Translations under genes and position numbers: made by a program
Notes under the pieces: model-generated
Told to the model about the DNA's origin: nothing
Databases searched by the model: none
The model's input: the letters and a program-made list of their open reading frames with translations, nothing else
From: Chiua virens
Taxonomy: Eukaryota; Basidiomycota; Agaricomycetes; Boletales; Boletaceae
Direction: 5' to 3'
Assembly: GCA_019787685.1 (NCBI GenBank)
Contig: JAHNUO010000006.1
Span: 2,046,001 to 2,110,000, forward strand
DNA length: 64,000 nucleotides
In this document: piece by piece, positions 10,452 through 22,246 of the stretch
Position numbering within the stretch: position 1 is the first letter of the stretch
Layout: each line of letters begins with the position of its first letter

Positions 10452-11434
10452 ATGATCCCAACCCCAGACCTATCGCACCTCTCAAAAAACGACAGACTTC
10501 ATGTATACGACCCAGCAGGCTAGCTTTGATTTGCTACATATAGTTCACCTATTGTTAACAGCTAATATCTTCATTAACAGAGGACACCTTCCTACTTTTA
10601 GACGCACTTGAAAACGATGCAAAACAACTCAGGACACAAAAGCCATTGATATGCCTTGAAATAGGGTGAGAACACAAATATTGGGATGACCCTCCCCTTT
10701 CTCTGAAGACCAGCCTAGCTCTGGATCCGGTTGCGTGTCCGCATTCATAGGCTCAATTCTAGGGCCATCAAACGCCAGTCAGCTATCTTCTACTACATAT
10801 GACGCCATTACTGACGACAGCGTCAGTTTACCTCTGCACGGACATCAACCCACGCGCTTCGGTCTGCACTTTTGCCACTGGAAGACAGAACAAGGTAAGC
10901 TGTTTCATTTACCAGTTTTCAGGAAACTTTACTCAAGTTCAAAGTGCCACTAGGTTCCTCTCGACCCCATTACGTGCGATCTCTCTAAGCCACTGATGAC
11001 GCGGCTGCGGCATTGCGTCGATATTATACTGTTTAACCCTCCTTACGTTCCCACCCTCCACGAAGAATCTTTTCATGCACAAGATAGTGCGGGCATTCCT
11101 GCCTCGTGGGCAGGGGGGCTTGACGGAATGGAAGTGACAAATTGTTTTCTAGAAAACATTGGGGTGTGTTACGCTCTCGATTTCTTACACAATTGATTAT
11201 CCACGTTTTAGGATAGGATCTACTGACGAACAACGGCAAGTTCTATCTCGTAGCATTAGCGCAGAACAATATCCCAGAAATTTGTGAAAAGATACGGAAC
11301 AAATTCAACATGAATGGTCGGGTGCGTGCCATTCTTCTGATACATACGTAGTCTCACTGATGCTATCTCAGATCGCCTTACAAAGACGAACCGGAGGAGA
11401 ACATCTATCCATCATATGCTTTTCTCGGAGCTGA
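10452..11434 (+). CDS. MTQ2: eRF1 glutamine methyltransferase catalytic subunit Mtq2
   Basis: SAM-dependent N5-glutamine methyltransferase (HemK/N6AMT1 family) that methylates the GGQ motif of release factor eRF1 together with Trm112. Seven exons (10452-10518, 10581-10665, 10719-10777, 10821-10894, 10954-11163, 11217-11321, 11372-11434) give an exact 220-residue protein. Visible landmarks are YDPAEDTFLLLDALE, the SAM-binding loop LEIGSGSG, LCTDINPRA, and the catalytic NPPY motif in LFNPPYVPT. The first intron (10519-10580) begins GC rather than GT (CAG|GCTAGC), a weak match even to known GC donors. Either a GC-AG intron or a base error is possible. All other introns are GT-AG. Confidence 0.9.
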
Positions 11435-11557
11435 ATATACTACGGGAAAGAAATAGAATACAGAATGACGTTGTACCCACTGAGATGTCAAAGTAGATAC
11501 AGCAAGCAGTCATAGTTTCATCAATAAAGACTACGCGTCACAATCTCATGTCCAGGT

Positions 11558-14500
11558 TCAGTTATCGTCCGGTCGGCGACCTCGAATGCTGAACCTGGAT
11601 GGCGACGCTATATGGCGTTCATGAATAGAAGGATCCTGATTAGTAGGGTTGGTGTCGCCATCAAACTCGAGCCGTAGACGGAGCTGGCCGGTCTCTCGCA
11701 ATTCAAGCGTTACATCAGCCATGAGGGTTCGTCCGGGAAGAATATGGTTCCAAATCTGAGGTGGTGGTATCAGAACGCAAGAACTTCAACGAAGCGCAGA
11801 GGTATCACGAACCTCAACTTCTCCCTCCGCAATCAGTTTGTCCTTGCCAAGAGTCTTGTGATCGTGGATCCATACATACACCCTCGGCGTCCGCACACTG
11901 GCAGCAAAGATAAAGGATTCGTTCCTGCTATTAATCAGTACCTACATCGACTGAGATTAATTGTCACTGACCACTCAGGCGATGAGGTCTTGCTACCATG
12001 TTTAGTTTTGAATTCTCTATCGCCGACGCGCAATGTGACATATGGCTTCATATCGCCTCCAGAAAGACCTTTAGCGTTGAACACCACCACACGCAATGTT
12101 CCTGGCTCCGAAGGAGGACCTCCTGTTCCTCGAGGGCCTGATTCAGTCGATGGGAAGACAGCCGACCCGGTCGGTGAAGTCGATGGCTGGTCTGCAGGAG
12201 GATGTTCTGCCATAGACTCAACAGGCAGTGAGAGGTGTTCTGACGATTTGTCGTGATGAAGAAAGTCCCGTTTGAAGATGCCTCCTACGCCATGGATGAC
12301 ACCTTTGCCTGCCCCCATCGGCAACGCACCCAATTGGGTCATTGCTCGACCGGCCGCGGAGAAGGTAGATGTTGTCTTGCGCGCCTTCGCGATGATCTCG
12401 GGTGCAAATGTCAACCGAACGCGGACCTGTCCCTTTTCGCCATGTTTCTCCGTCGATAGGTTGATGAGACGATCCGCAGGTTCGAAGGGCTCCAAATCAT
12501 GCAGGGTGATTTTACCAGTCCCAAGGCTCTTTGATTGTTCGACTTGATTCCAGTCAAATACTTCCACTGAAAAGTCAGCGGCAACCCGAGATGGCTTCGA
12601 GAGTTAGATAGTTGGGGAACAAAGAAAGATGTGGACCAACCACAGAAACAGTGAAGTTTTCAGACCAGTCGGGATTCAGAGTCTTCTTCTTCGTCTGTGA
12701 CTTGAATGCTTTGTGTCCGTTGAGGGTGAATACCACATAGGGGTCGGATTTTCCTTGCACAAGACGTCATCGGCCAGCATTGACATGCACACAACGACAT
12801 ACCTCCTCTGTCGGCGGCTATGAGGTTTCTGCCCTCAATCAAGTCAACACGGAGAACGCCTTGATCTACGTGCATCATAAGACGAGTACCACCAACATGA
12901 CAAACAACATACTATTGATGCTCTCCCGGGGTTCCAAATTCACAGGGACGGGGAGATAGCGAGTTTCAATCTCGACCGTAGAAAATTTACATTCGTCGTG
13001 CACATCAGTCAAGGTAAATGATTCACGCCGGTCCTGTATCCGAAGTGGGTGAAAGAAGAAGATATTTGCAACAAAAACTTACGAGTGTGGCTTCCAGGAA
13101 TGATTTCGCATTACCTTTCCATTCGGCGATGATGTCGTCTTTGTCGCTGTCCGCGTTTTCGTTCAGCCTCAACCAGACACGACTAAAATCGAGCTCTTTG
13201 ATGAAACCTTCCCCTACATGTTGCCACTGCGCGTGCGTGCTGCGAGCCTTGATTGTACTGAAAGCTGGCCAATACCCGTCATCCAGAAGGACCTCCAAGC
13301 GACCCTTCTTCTGAAGCTTTCCTGATAGAACGTTGAAGACGATAATACCGGACTCTGAACAAATAGTGAGCCTTGCGAAGTTCTTAAGTATAACGACGTA
13401 CGGTACTTAAGAAGCTCGTCCTTGCTAAGCTCCAACTCGGAAGGTTGCTTTACGTCTTTCTTTTCGGAGTCTTCTTCGGCAGCTTGGGGCTTAGGCTCCG
13501 TCAGAGACACAGCAATGTTGCTGTCCTGTGGCGACTTCACTGCTTGCATGCTCTGTTCCGTCCCGGTGCAATCAATCGCAGTTGGCTTTGTCAACATGGA
13601 GGACGAAGTGCATGCACTAGTAACGTCTGTGGCAACATCACCGCCCGCTACGCCATCCATAGATTTCACGGCCTTCTCAATCTCGTTCTCTCCTGCATCA
13701 AAGCTGATACATTTGAGAGCCAAAGCAGGAATGAATTCAGCAACAAAATGAAGGTGGCCTTTGGACGTGCTTTGGCCATCAAGTCGAATGGGTTGAACAT
13801 CTTCCTTCCTACCAGTAGATATATAGCGGAATTGGGGATCAGTTGATGACTCTCTAGCGAGGTCATTCACATGAAGTTCCACAGAACCGAGAGAACGATC
13901 CTAAGGACCAGTTACTAACATATGACGAGAAGAAAGCCTGCCCTACCTTTGTCAGGTGCTGGTAATCCATCACTTCCATGAGCATAGACTAAAGAACAAT
14001 TAGATTGAGTTGTGGAGAGTAAGGATGCACCAACTTCTCTCAGGGAATGGACTGTCCCGATTGGTTAACATGCGATCAAAAGACGTGCCATGGTAGTACA
14101 TACCGGGTATGTAGATGATTTGATCCCACACAGGGTTCAGATCTGTAACGTGACAACATAAGTGTTCGATATGCCAGAGACCCCTTGGAACACACTGTTA
14201 TTGATGACCTCTGTTCGACCCTGAATCACATTGCTGACCAGAACGCGTACATATGGATCGCTCTGAATCAGAACGTTTAAACTTCTCGCTTTATGGAGTG
14301 TTATATAGACCAACCTTGCCGCCAAGAGCGGCCTCCACGTTCCTTGGAGCACCAATTAATATGATTTATCTATGACAATACAACCGACTCACTTGACATC
14401 TATTGCCTTCTGCAGCCAGAGCCTCACAACACCAATGGGTGGGACGTATTGAGAAACCCCACTGAGTGCACCTGCCATGTGCAACGGCTTCCACTGTGCG

Positions 14501-16835
14501 CTTATTCGGATTTTACCAGTCTTGCTCAGTGGCCACCAATCACGTCCCTCTGCAAGTAAGTCCTCGAGACGCAGAGACATTTGTCCGACAACTGGATTTT
14601 TCATGAAATCTCGCTCGTCCATAACCTTGATGGTAACGTTCAAGGAATGCTTATTCGAACACAAGAATTCGGTGCTAGATTCCCAGACTGGATTGTTCGT
14701 GTGCTTGATTGTTTGTGATTTGTGGACAGGCGAAGAATCCGTGTCGAGATAAACTTTTACAATAGGATTCAATTCTCCGGAGAGCGACTGAGAGGCGTCA
14801 AGCTCCTTCGCTTGGTGAAGAGTCAAACGAATGATGCCAACATCTAAATCGGTGGTGAGTGAGCGATTGAAGTGAAGAAACTGTACAAACTCGTTTCTGG
14901 TAGTCGCTCCTTGCCATCGATGTTCTGGGGTTTGAGTACGGGATAATACGACACGTCGAATCGAATACGTCCACGTTCCTTTCCATCCTTCAAAATCGGC
15001 AGCTCCACGCCTTCGAGAGCAGCATCTTCATTGAGCTTATTCATTTCAAATATTGCGGAGCCAAGTGGCGTGTCTTTTCGATGCTCGTTGTAGTCCAACA
15101 CAGCGAGCACCAACTGCTCCTGCAGTGAACTGACAAGAACAAACTTGGTCTCTACCCAAGTTGGATTGTATCTACACCAAAATCAACCGGATAATCAAAG
15201 AGACAAGGAAAGATCACCAACGTTGAGTGTCTATATTTGGTCCTTGTGACCTCCTGACGATTACTGATACTCAAACTGACAAACGGATCAGGCGATCCCC
15301 CACCAAGCTTGTTGCCTTTAAGCCCTCGTGCAGCATGTATGGTGACTTGGACGACTCCAATCGCCGCATCTATGGGAGTACCAGATAATAGTTGCTCTAG
15401 ATTAAGCGTGAAAACGTTCGGGTCGTACATCATAGGTCCGATGCTTGCATGAACCGTTTCACGGATAAACTCGGCAAGTCCAGGAATCTGCCAAGGAGAT
15501 CAGTACACGAATGACGACGTGCCAGTTGTACCAACATGAGCGATGTCGAGACCAAACGTTTCACCACCAACTGGCTTCAAGACATAGTCGAAAACCGGTT
15601 TCTCCAAGAAGCTGAGATCCACAATCTGTATATGGGGGAAGTTGGATACTAGCTTCATTTTGACCCTCATGAGACCGCTGCAACTGATATCTTCGATCAA
15701 GATGGGCATAGCGGCAGTTGCGAGACCTTTTCCAATCCTCACAGACAACACTATTTTGGGATTGACCTTCTGTGCGGCTTGGCGAGGAGTCAGGTCGGAC
15801 ACGTCATTGGGAATAAACGAAAATTCCCAGTCCATCAGAACTATGTCGCTTTCCGTGTGTGGGAAGGTCCTAACCCTCTGGATCCGAGGAGCTTTCGTGC
15901 CAAGGGTAAAGGTTGTGAGACGCAATGAATCCAAAAACGCGGGTGTGTTTGTGCTGAGGACTTGATCAACGGAGGCCACCAATGAAGCAGAAAGTACAGG
16001 TTCATAGATGAGCCAGAAACGGTCCAGGAAATGGTTCAACCAATCGGCGGTCTCATGCTCGGAGGCTAGTCGTGATTTAACAAGCTCGCGCTGAATATCA
16101 TCCCGGGCACGAACGCGAACGCGCGCCATGGAGTTAACATAGTAGGTGTTACAGATCGCCAAAAGGATGAACAGCCAACCCCATCCAAGGTTGAAACGCG
16201 TCAGGAAGTGGGACGCGAATACAGCCTGAAGTCGCGTTAGGGAGAGTGAGTAAGTTGAGCGTGAGACGCACGAAGAAAATCAGAGCGGCATTGTGGTACC
16301 AGGCACCGTAGAATTGTTCGCTCAAGAAAAGGTCAAGTGTAGATTTGTCTTTCTCTTCACCCTCTTCGTGATGAGGGGCAACGGAAGCACGCCACCCAAT
16401 CTTGTACCAGTCGGGAATAGTAGGGGAGTGGCCAGAAGGGTAGCCACCCAGCGCAAGGGAAGCCGAGGTAAGAGGCTCATGTTCCTCTTCTGTCGTCTTT
16501 TCAGTATCCTGGATATCGATCCTTGGTATGTTATGTCCGTTTCCGGTGGCCACTGAGACTTCTGAGACCCTAGAGTTGAGACTGAGTTTGTAGGAGAGCA
16601 CGTGGGGCGACACACCTCTTGGTTCAAAATCTGGGGGAGTGGGAGTGATGACCTTTTCAGACCCAGCAGCGACCGCGCCAGCCTTGGCTTGTGGATGTGC
16701 GTCGGGAGGGAAGGAGTGGATAGTAGCACCCTTGGAGGCGTCACTAGCGAGTGAGTCGAGTAGCTGGTCGGACGCGACGTGGTGCAGCGAATTTGTGCTA
16801 TGTACAGAGTCGGGCTTTGAGACGCTGGTCGCCAT
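11558..16835 (-). CDS. Tricalbin-like ER-plasma membrane tether (SMP and multiple C2 domains)
   Basis: Protein of about 1,450-1,500 residues of the tricalbin/extended-synaptotagmin family, which tethers cortical ER to the plasma membrane and transfers lipid. From ATG at 16833-16835 there is an acidic/Ser-rich cytosolic N-terminus, then a hairpin-like membrane region (AALIFF and LGWGWLFILLAICNTYYV). The SMP domain follows (ETADWLNHFLDRFWLIYEP to DLSFLEKPVFDYVLKPVG). At least four or five C2 domains come next; landmarks include IHAARGLKG, TLHQAKELDAS, LGGKSDPYVRVLV, DLIEGRNLIAADRGGKSDPY and VVFNAKGLSGGDMKPYV. More than ten short introns interrupt it, and the junctions I checked keep frame. The first intron is 16226-16271. 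It ends in a Ser/Arg-rich tail at 11558. Confidence 0.88.
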
Positions 16836-17020
16836 GGTGGACAACGAGGCGGGAGAGAAACCTTGAGGAGAGAGTGACTAGTCTAGAACTAAAGTGGGTG
16901 ACGGACTCCAGCGTGCTCGGAAGTTCCTATCTTTTATGTAAACATTTACGGTATGACGCAATATGCCCGCTCATAGAGTACTTTCCATATCTGGAAAAGA
17001 CTCGGCGACCTCCGGACCCC

Positions 17021-18558
17021 TCAAAGTTCCGCCCACCCGCCGTCGGTATCCTCCCCGCCACTGACAACAGCGAGTAGGAAGACAATCACACTCGCCGCGA
17101 CGCGTATACCCAGTCCCCTGTACAGCTGTCCAACACCGGTCCTCCTCAGCCAACTCTGTCCTCTCTGCGTCACCTCTTCGTTGCGATCCTTCTCTTCCCC
17201 GGTCGTTCGTTTCCTCCGCGGACGCTGAATTGGCAAATCTGATCGCTCTTCCGTCAAGACGTGCCATAAGGCATCCACAATGCCATTGTATGGTACAGGT
17301 CTTGTTTCCACACAGGTAAGCAGTGGCTTCGCCGTCCCACGCGTCTGAACTTGCAGCCTTCGACGCACCGTTTCAATTGGTAAGGTCACTAACAGACTTG
17401 CACATCCCGCTAGAACTTCCGCGAACGCCCACGCGACCGGATGTGTGTCCGTCGCGACGTAGCGGCCAAACCACAGTCGTGGTGCAATGAAGGCGGGTAG
17501 TGTAAGGTGCATAAATGAGCGGAGCCCGGTCTCAAGTAAGGTTGGTAGTAGGAGGTGAGGGTGCAGGTACACGCCCCGTAAACCACCCTCATTGGCTAAA
17601 ATGTCCGAGAGCGCGTGGATCGGCCCTGTATACGTCCTGTACCGTGGCATTGATGTCTGCGCGATTAGCCGCGTGCGAACCAGATCAAGGGGTGACAACA
17701 GAAAGCCGGTTATAATGTGTGACGCTACCGGTAGCAACGGTGATGGCCGGTAGAATCCAGCTTGAGAGAAGAATAACGAATGCAACACGCTATCAATGAG
17801 TGGCTGCAGATTCCCAAACGCAACGTCGTGAATACATGACGTGAGCAAACCTACAGAAATGAACTGAGTAACCATTCTAGCTTTTTGCGCAATCAATACC
17901 TTTCCATAGTGACAGCCATCCCTCACCATGAAAGCCGACGAGCCGCTGTATCATGCCCCAGCAGGTACGGGCGCTGCCAATTGGGATTATATACTCCGGG
18001 CGCGTGCCGTCTTCCATAACTGATGTCCTGATCATATACCCCCTGTCGTCGACAAGTTTCGGAGCGGGATGGTGAGTCGGAACAGTACCAGGTTCGACGA
18101 AGTATGACTCCTCTTCATTTGTTGCTTCACTGAGCTACGGGACAGACGCGTTAGTTGACCAAATTCTGGAGCAGCATTTGGCCTAGTACCGTTTCCGCTT
18201 CTTCGACTTCACTCTCAGACTCTTGGGTGAGGGCATCCTTAGGGACCCATTGGATCTGAAGAAGTAACTTTCCGACTTCCAGAGGCATGGCCATGGCAGT
18301 ACTGCTGTACTGGAGTAGAGCGGACGCTACCAACGAGCGGAGGATGAGGGAAACGTCGAGGGACGAGGGCTCGCCGGCGTTCAAGGAGGGAGAAAGATCG
18401 AATACTGAATTCGGAGCAGGGCGGGTGGCCCATTGATAGGATGTGGTGGAGGCGTTGACGGGAGATTGCTTCGGGACAGCTGATGAAGGTGGTGGAATGA
18501 AAGTCCATTGGGACGACAGAGGATTATACAGGTCACGGAGAGATGGATTTGTGGCCAT
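17021..18558 (-). CDS. UGO1: Mitochondrial outer-membrane fusion carrier Ugo1
   Basis: Modified mitochondrial carrier family protein of the outer membrane, linking Fzo1 and Mgm1 in mitochondrial fusion in yeast. Three exons (18190-18558, 17900-18134, 17021-17850) encode exactly 477 residues. The N-terminus carries the typical fungal Ugo1 start (SLRDLYNPLSSQW). A divergent carrier repeat has SPLDLVRTRLIAQT, and a later one TLPIETVRRRLQVQT, both degenerate PxD/ExxRxR signatures. The C-terminus is a hydrophobic helix (GIRVAASVIVFLLAVV). The intron at 18135-18189 has a clear CTAAC branch point. The extra basic stretch PRRKRTTGEEKDRN between repeats is not needed for the family. Confidence 0.85.
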
Positions 18559-18697
18559 CACGGTACGAGGGTAGCGCTAACCTTTCCGATTTTCCTTGCT
18601 GCTATGGTTATTTCACGACCTGTAGTGTGGTGGTCCGAGGCAAAGGTAGCCCCACGTGACTGATGGGGAAATCAAAAATGCTCTTCAAAAAAAGGGA

Positions 18698-18805
18698 TGC
18701 CCGCTGCAAGGTTCGAACTTGCGACCTCAGGATTGCGTAACCATGAGTTACTCATATGTTTGATTGATATGAGACCTGCGCTCTAACCAACTGAGCCAAG
18801 CGGGC
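18698..18805 (-). tRNA. tRNA-Met(CAT), elongator type, with 34-base intron
   Basis: Read on the minus strand this forms a full cloverleaf. The acceptor is GCCCGCT paired with AGCGGGC, the D arm is GCTC...GAGC, the anticodon loop is CTCATAA and the T arm is GCAAG TTCGAAC CTTGC. The discriminator base is A at 18698. The intron (18734-18767) falls after position 37, the canonical tRNA splice position. The internal U-U opposition at the base of the anticodon loop is also seen in other eukaryotic elongator tRNA-Met genes. Seven T residues just downstream (around 18685-18692) supply a Pol III terminator. CAT could also be tRNA-Ile in bacteria, but not in a eukaryotic nuclear gene of this form. Confidence 0.95.
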
Positions 18806-18938
18806 GATGTTTTGTTTGTGGACATTGGTCTGCTTAGTGGCAAGTCGCCGTGAGAAAAGTGAACAGGTTTCGCTTGAACGCTCGACATTGTCGACGGTAT
18901 CGACGCCACGCAAACAAACGGCGTTGGATTCGCTCTCC

Positions 18939-21131
18939 ATGTTCAACACTCGCAAGAGGATGGCCCAAGATCCGCTCCTCCCAACAAGACAGCCTAAACA
19001 TCCGCGCGTCGAGGAGTCGTCTTGCAGCGCTCCAGATGCGCAAGCTACAGCACGCTCCTCGCTCACCGCTCGTTGGAGTCAGATAGCACGCGAACTCTAC
19101 GAACTCACTACAGAGACAATAAAGGCTTTGGGATCGCCTCCATCTCCACCGCCGGCCCTTCCTCCACACTTGCGACGCTTATCCCTACCTCCATCAACTC
19201 GTCCTCACTCTCCCTCTCCCCCTCTTCGTCCCACCATCCCGAACGAGTTTCATACCTACGAACACCAGATTCAAGCGGAACAAACCAGTCTTTCATCTTC
19301 TCTCTCGTCCCATCAATACTCCACGCAAACTCTACCCAATCCTGCTCATGCTTCTAGCAGTTCACTGCAGTTAACATCTACAACTGGGCTCACATCTTTT
19401 TCCAGATCAAACGTCGAGCCTCACGATCAGACGGGTGATGGTCTTCTGGTCGATGCCGTACAGCAGCGTCGGAAGATTGAAGAGATGTACCATGTTTTGA
19501 ACAGGAGAAGAAGCAAAGAGCATATCTTTTCCCGAATGGTACGGTTTGTGATGCATGCACGATAATGTCGCTCCAACCTCACCTCATTTCCGTCAACATA
19601 GCACAAAGCCAAAGTAAGAGAGGATAGAATAAAAGATAGAGAGGCCGTGATGAAGGAACTGTTCGACCTTAAACGGGCAAGCGGTACTGCACATGTTTTC
19701 AACACTTGTTTCTGTCTTCTCATTGTTTTACCAGGATTCAAGTCGAACTACCAGGACTTCAAATGTGAAGCATTCCTCTCCTCAGCGTGCCCGTGTGTTA
19801 ACTTGTTTGCTGTAGCATTTATAGATTACCAAGCTCGACTCCAGCACCTGGATGATCGCGACATCTTATCACGTACGTATCCCATTTTACTTATATCCTT
19901 TCTCGTGCCCATCCTTCTTTCCAGCTTCTGCTTCTTTGACGGACCTGCGCTTGAAGGGAGATACACCAAGCTTACCCCACCGCCATTCGTTCTCCGACGT
20001 ACGCTTTTCAGTATACACCATAATTGTTATTCTTATCAACTTTCTAGTATGCCGATGTTCCCTTCTTGGAAAATGCAAAGAATAAGCTGTTGCGGACGCT
20101 GGCAAGGTTCGCCGCGGTGCTATTTTGTGACAAGTAACCGTGACACTGATTTCGCCCAATATTAGTCCACCGACGAAGCCTTTCTCTGCCTACGAATGGC
20201 TCCGTCAGGAAGCACGGAAAAAAGATGAAGAGATAGAACAGCGTTTCCGCCCTTCTCTTCCCAAGGCGCTACCTCCGGATATCGACAGACAGGTTGATCT
20301 TCTCCTGGCTAAGAAAGGTGTCATCTCGAAGATAGCGCGTGAACAGGTTTGCGACAAAGACCTCTCACGCCTACTTCCGTGTCAGTGGCTGAATGACGAA
20401 CTCATCAACTTTTATGGTGCAATGATCCTCGAGCGCTCAGAGGCTTGTAAAGAGAATCCTGCTACAAATGGAAGAAAGAACCCCTTGAATGTGCATTATT
20501 TCAATACTTTCTTTTGGTCCAAACTACAGGGCGAGGGTTACGAGCGAGCAAGGCTGGCAAAATGGACCAAGAAGGTGCAATCCGACTTCTCGTCTTCCAC
20601 GCGGTCTTTCTAACGTTTTCTTAGTTTGACATCTTTTCGAAAGACGTCGTTCTGATTCCTATTAATCACAATAACTCTCATTGGACGGGTGCTGCAATTA
20701 ATTTTCGTCGGAAACGGATAGAGTCATACGACAGCATGAACCTTGATCGACACCACGTTTTCAAGGTTGGGACCTTGTTTTTGTTGAAATATCTTACCTG
20801 AACCTGAGCCAATTGACAGAGTCTTCGTCAATACCTTGACCTCGAATGCCAAAACAAGAAGAAGAGACCATTCGATTTTACGGGTTGGGTGAATCATTGC
20901 CCAGACGTTAGTAGGGTTCCTTGTGCGCACTACCCGCGTATACTTATGTCTCTTCAACAGGATACCCCACAACAAGAGAACGGCTACGACTGTGGTGTCT
21001 TTACATGCCAATTCGTGGAGGCCTTGTCACGGGGAGAAGAGACATTTAATTTCTCCCAGCGTGACATGCCTTACCTCAGAAGACGAATGATTTGGGAGAT
21101 CGCACATGCCAGATTTCTAGATGCATCATAG
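18939..21131 (+). CDS. ULP1: Ulp1-like SUMO protease (C48)
   Basis: Cysteine protease that processes SUMO precursors and deconjugates SUMO. The N-terminal half is Ser/Pro-rich, then a coiled-coil-like region, followed by the catalytic domain beginning near VCDKDLSRLLPCQWLNDELINFY. Catalytic residues are visible: His in NNSHWTGAAI, Asp in ESYDSMN, and Gln and Cys in PQQENGYDCGVFTCQF. About ten exons are needed, including small ones around 19613-20100. The junction near 20110-20180 can be spliced two ways (acceptor ATTAG or GACGAAG), so a few residues there are uncertain. Start chosen at ATG 18939; ATG 18960 is an alternative. Stop TAG is at 21129-21131. Confidence 0.88.
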
Positions 21132-21309
21132 CGCCTTCGCTTTACGACTCTGGGGGAGTTTGCTGTGATTTATTTGTGGAATTCGGGGCATTATTTCTTC
21201 CGCTATAATAGTAACTATGATAAGAATAATATCAAGTTAGCGTTAGTCTGAAATGCACCAACTCATAGTTTGAATTTGAATGTTAATGTTCATCACGACG
21301 TTAAAGTTG

Positions 21310-21904
21310 TCATCGTCGAAACCACCATACAATGATAAAGAACCAAAAGACGAGGACTAGGAAGATGATGTACCACAACCACCGGCAACCTTGGCGCTCA
21401 GCCATGTTGTTCATTCGGCGGAAGGTCCCCGCAAGTATGCCTGACGTCTCCGCAAATGCATCATTCTGATAACGTAGCTACTCAGCACTAGCACCGAGCA
21501 GGAATGGAATAGCAACCACACACCATCTGACTGAGCTGAACCGTCGACTCTCGGACCTCGTTCCCAATCCCAATCGTGATCTTGGGGTGGTGCCAGCACG
21601 ATGAGTAGCCGAGCGCAGTCAGAGAGCGCCAGAGGGACGTACATCTTTTAGCAGTTTGACTTTGGCAGACAAGCCCTCAAGCTGTTCGTCATTTTGTCCT
21701 TCCAAATCGTCCGCATAACGGTGCCCCACGGGTGCGTGAAGTGGGAGTTCGAACGGAGATGAGCGTCCCGAGGCTGGGGGTGTCAAACCGCCAAGCAAAG
21801 CGGAACGGTCTCGCAGCGAGTTCGGTGCACGAAAACTTTGGAGACATGTCAGTCCGTGATAATCACTTCGAATATTGTCGTCAAGTTCCTCACCGTTGGG
21901 ACAT
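21310..21904 (-). CDS. BET1: ER-Golgi SNARE Bet1
   Basis: Small tail-anchored Qc-SNARE for ER-to-Golgi vesicle fusion. Four exons (21894-21904, 21643-21835, 21524-21580, 21310-21465) give exactly 138 residues. The first exon is only 11 bases (ATG plus two and two-thirds codons). The SNARE helix runs from QNDEQLEGLSAKVKLLKD through IGIGNEVRESTVQLSQM to NDAFAETSGILAGTFRRM. It is followed by a C-terminal anchor (LWYIIFLVLVFWFFIIVWW). The N-terminus MSQRFRAPNSLRDRSALLGG resembles filamentous-fungal Bet1. Convergent with ULP1. Confidence 0.87.
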
Positions 21905-22246
21905 TTCAAGATGCTAAGACCTGATATATGTCTCACGACAAAAATATGCTTGCTAGGCCACGTACAACCCGCAGTTCTAGTATGTAAATGCTTCCGAATC
22001 CGATCAAACCAGTGTAATCTGCACACCGAGATATCAAGTCCAGCAAAGTATCAAGCGCACATGTATATAATACGTATAGGTATAAGTCAAAAAGAGTAGA
22101 GACAGGAATTGCAGAGACTGGACGTATGTGGAATATAGGATGCAGGAGTCGAATGGGATGTGTGGGACACGTCCACCTATTGAGTCAACATGGTGGGGCA
22201 AACAGCGCGAAATAATACAAGTCCATTTATTCAACAAAGTGCGCTC
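21905..22246. other. Intergenic, 342 bases
   Basis: Lies upstream of BET1 and downstream of the membrane-protein gene, both on the minus strand, so it should hold the BET1 promoter and the neighbour's 3' UTR. I see no supported gene or clear named motif in it. Confidence 0.5.

Noticed and set aside
20100..20190. Apparent frame break in ULP1
   Set aside because: Two alternative splice choices keep the frame.
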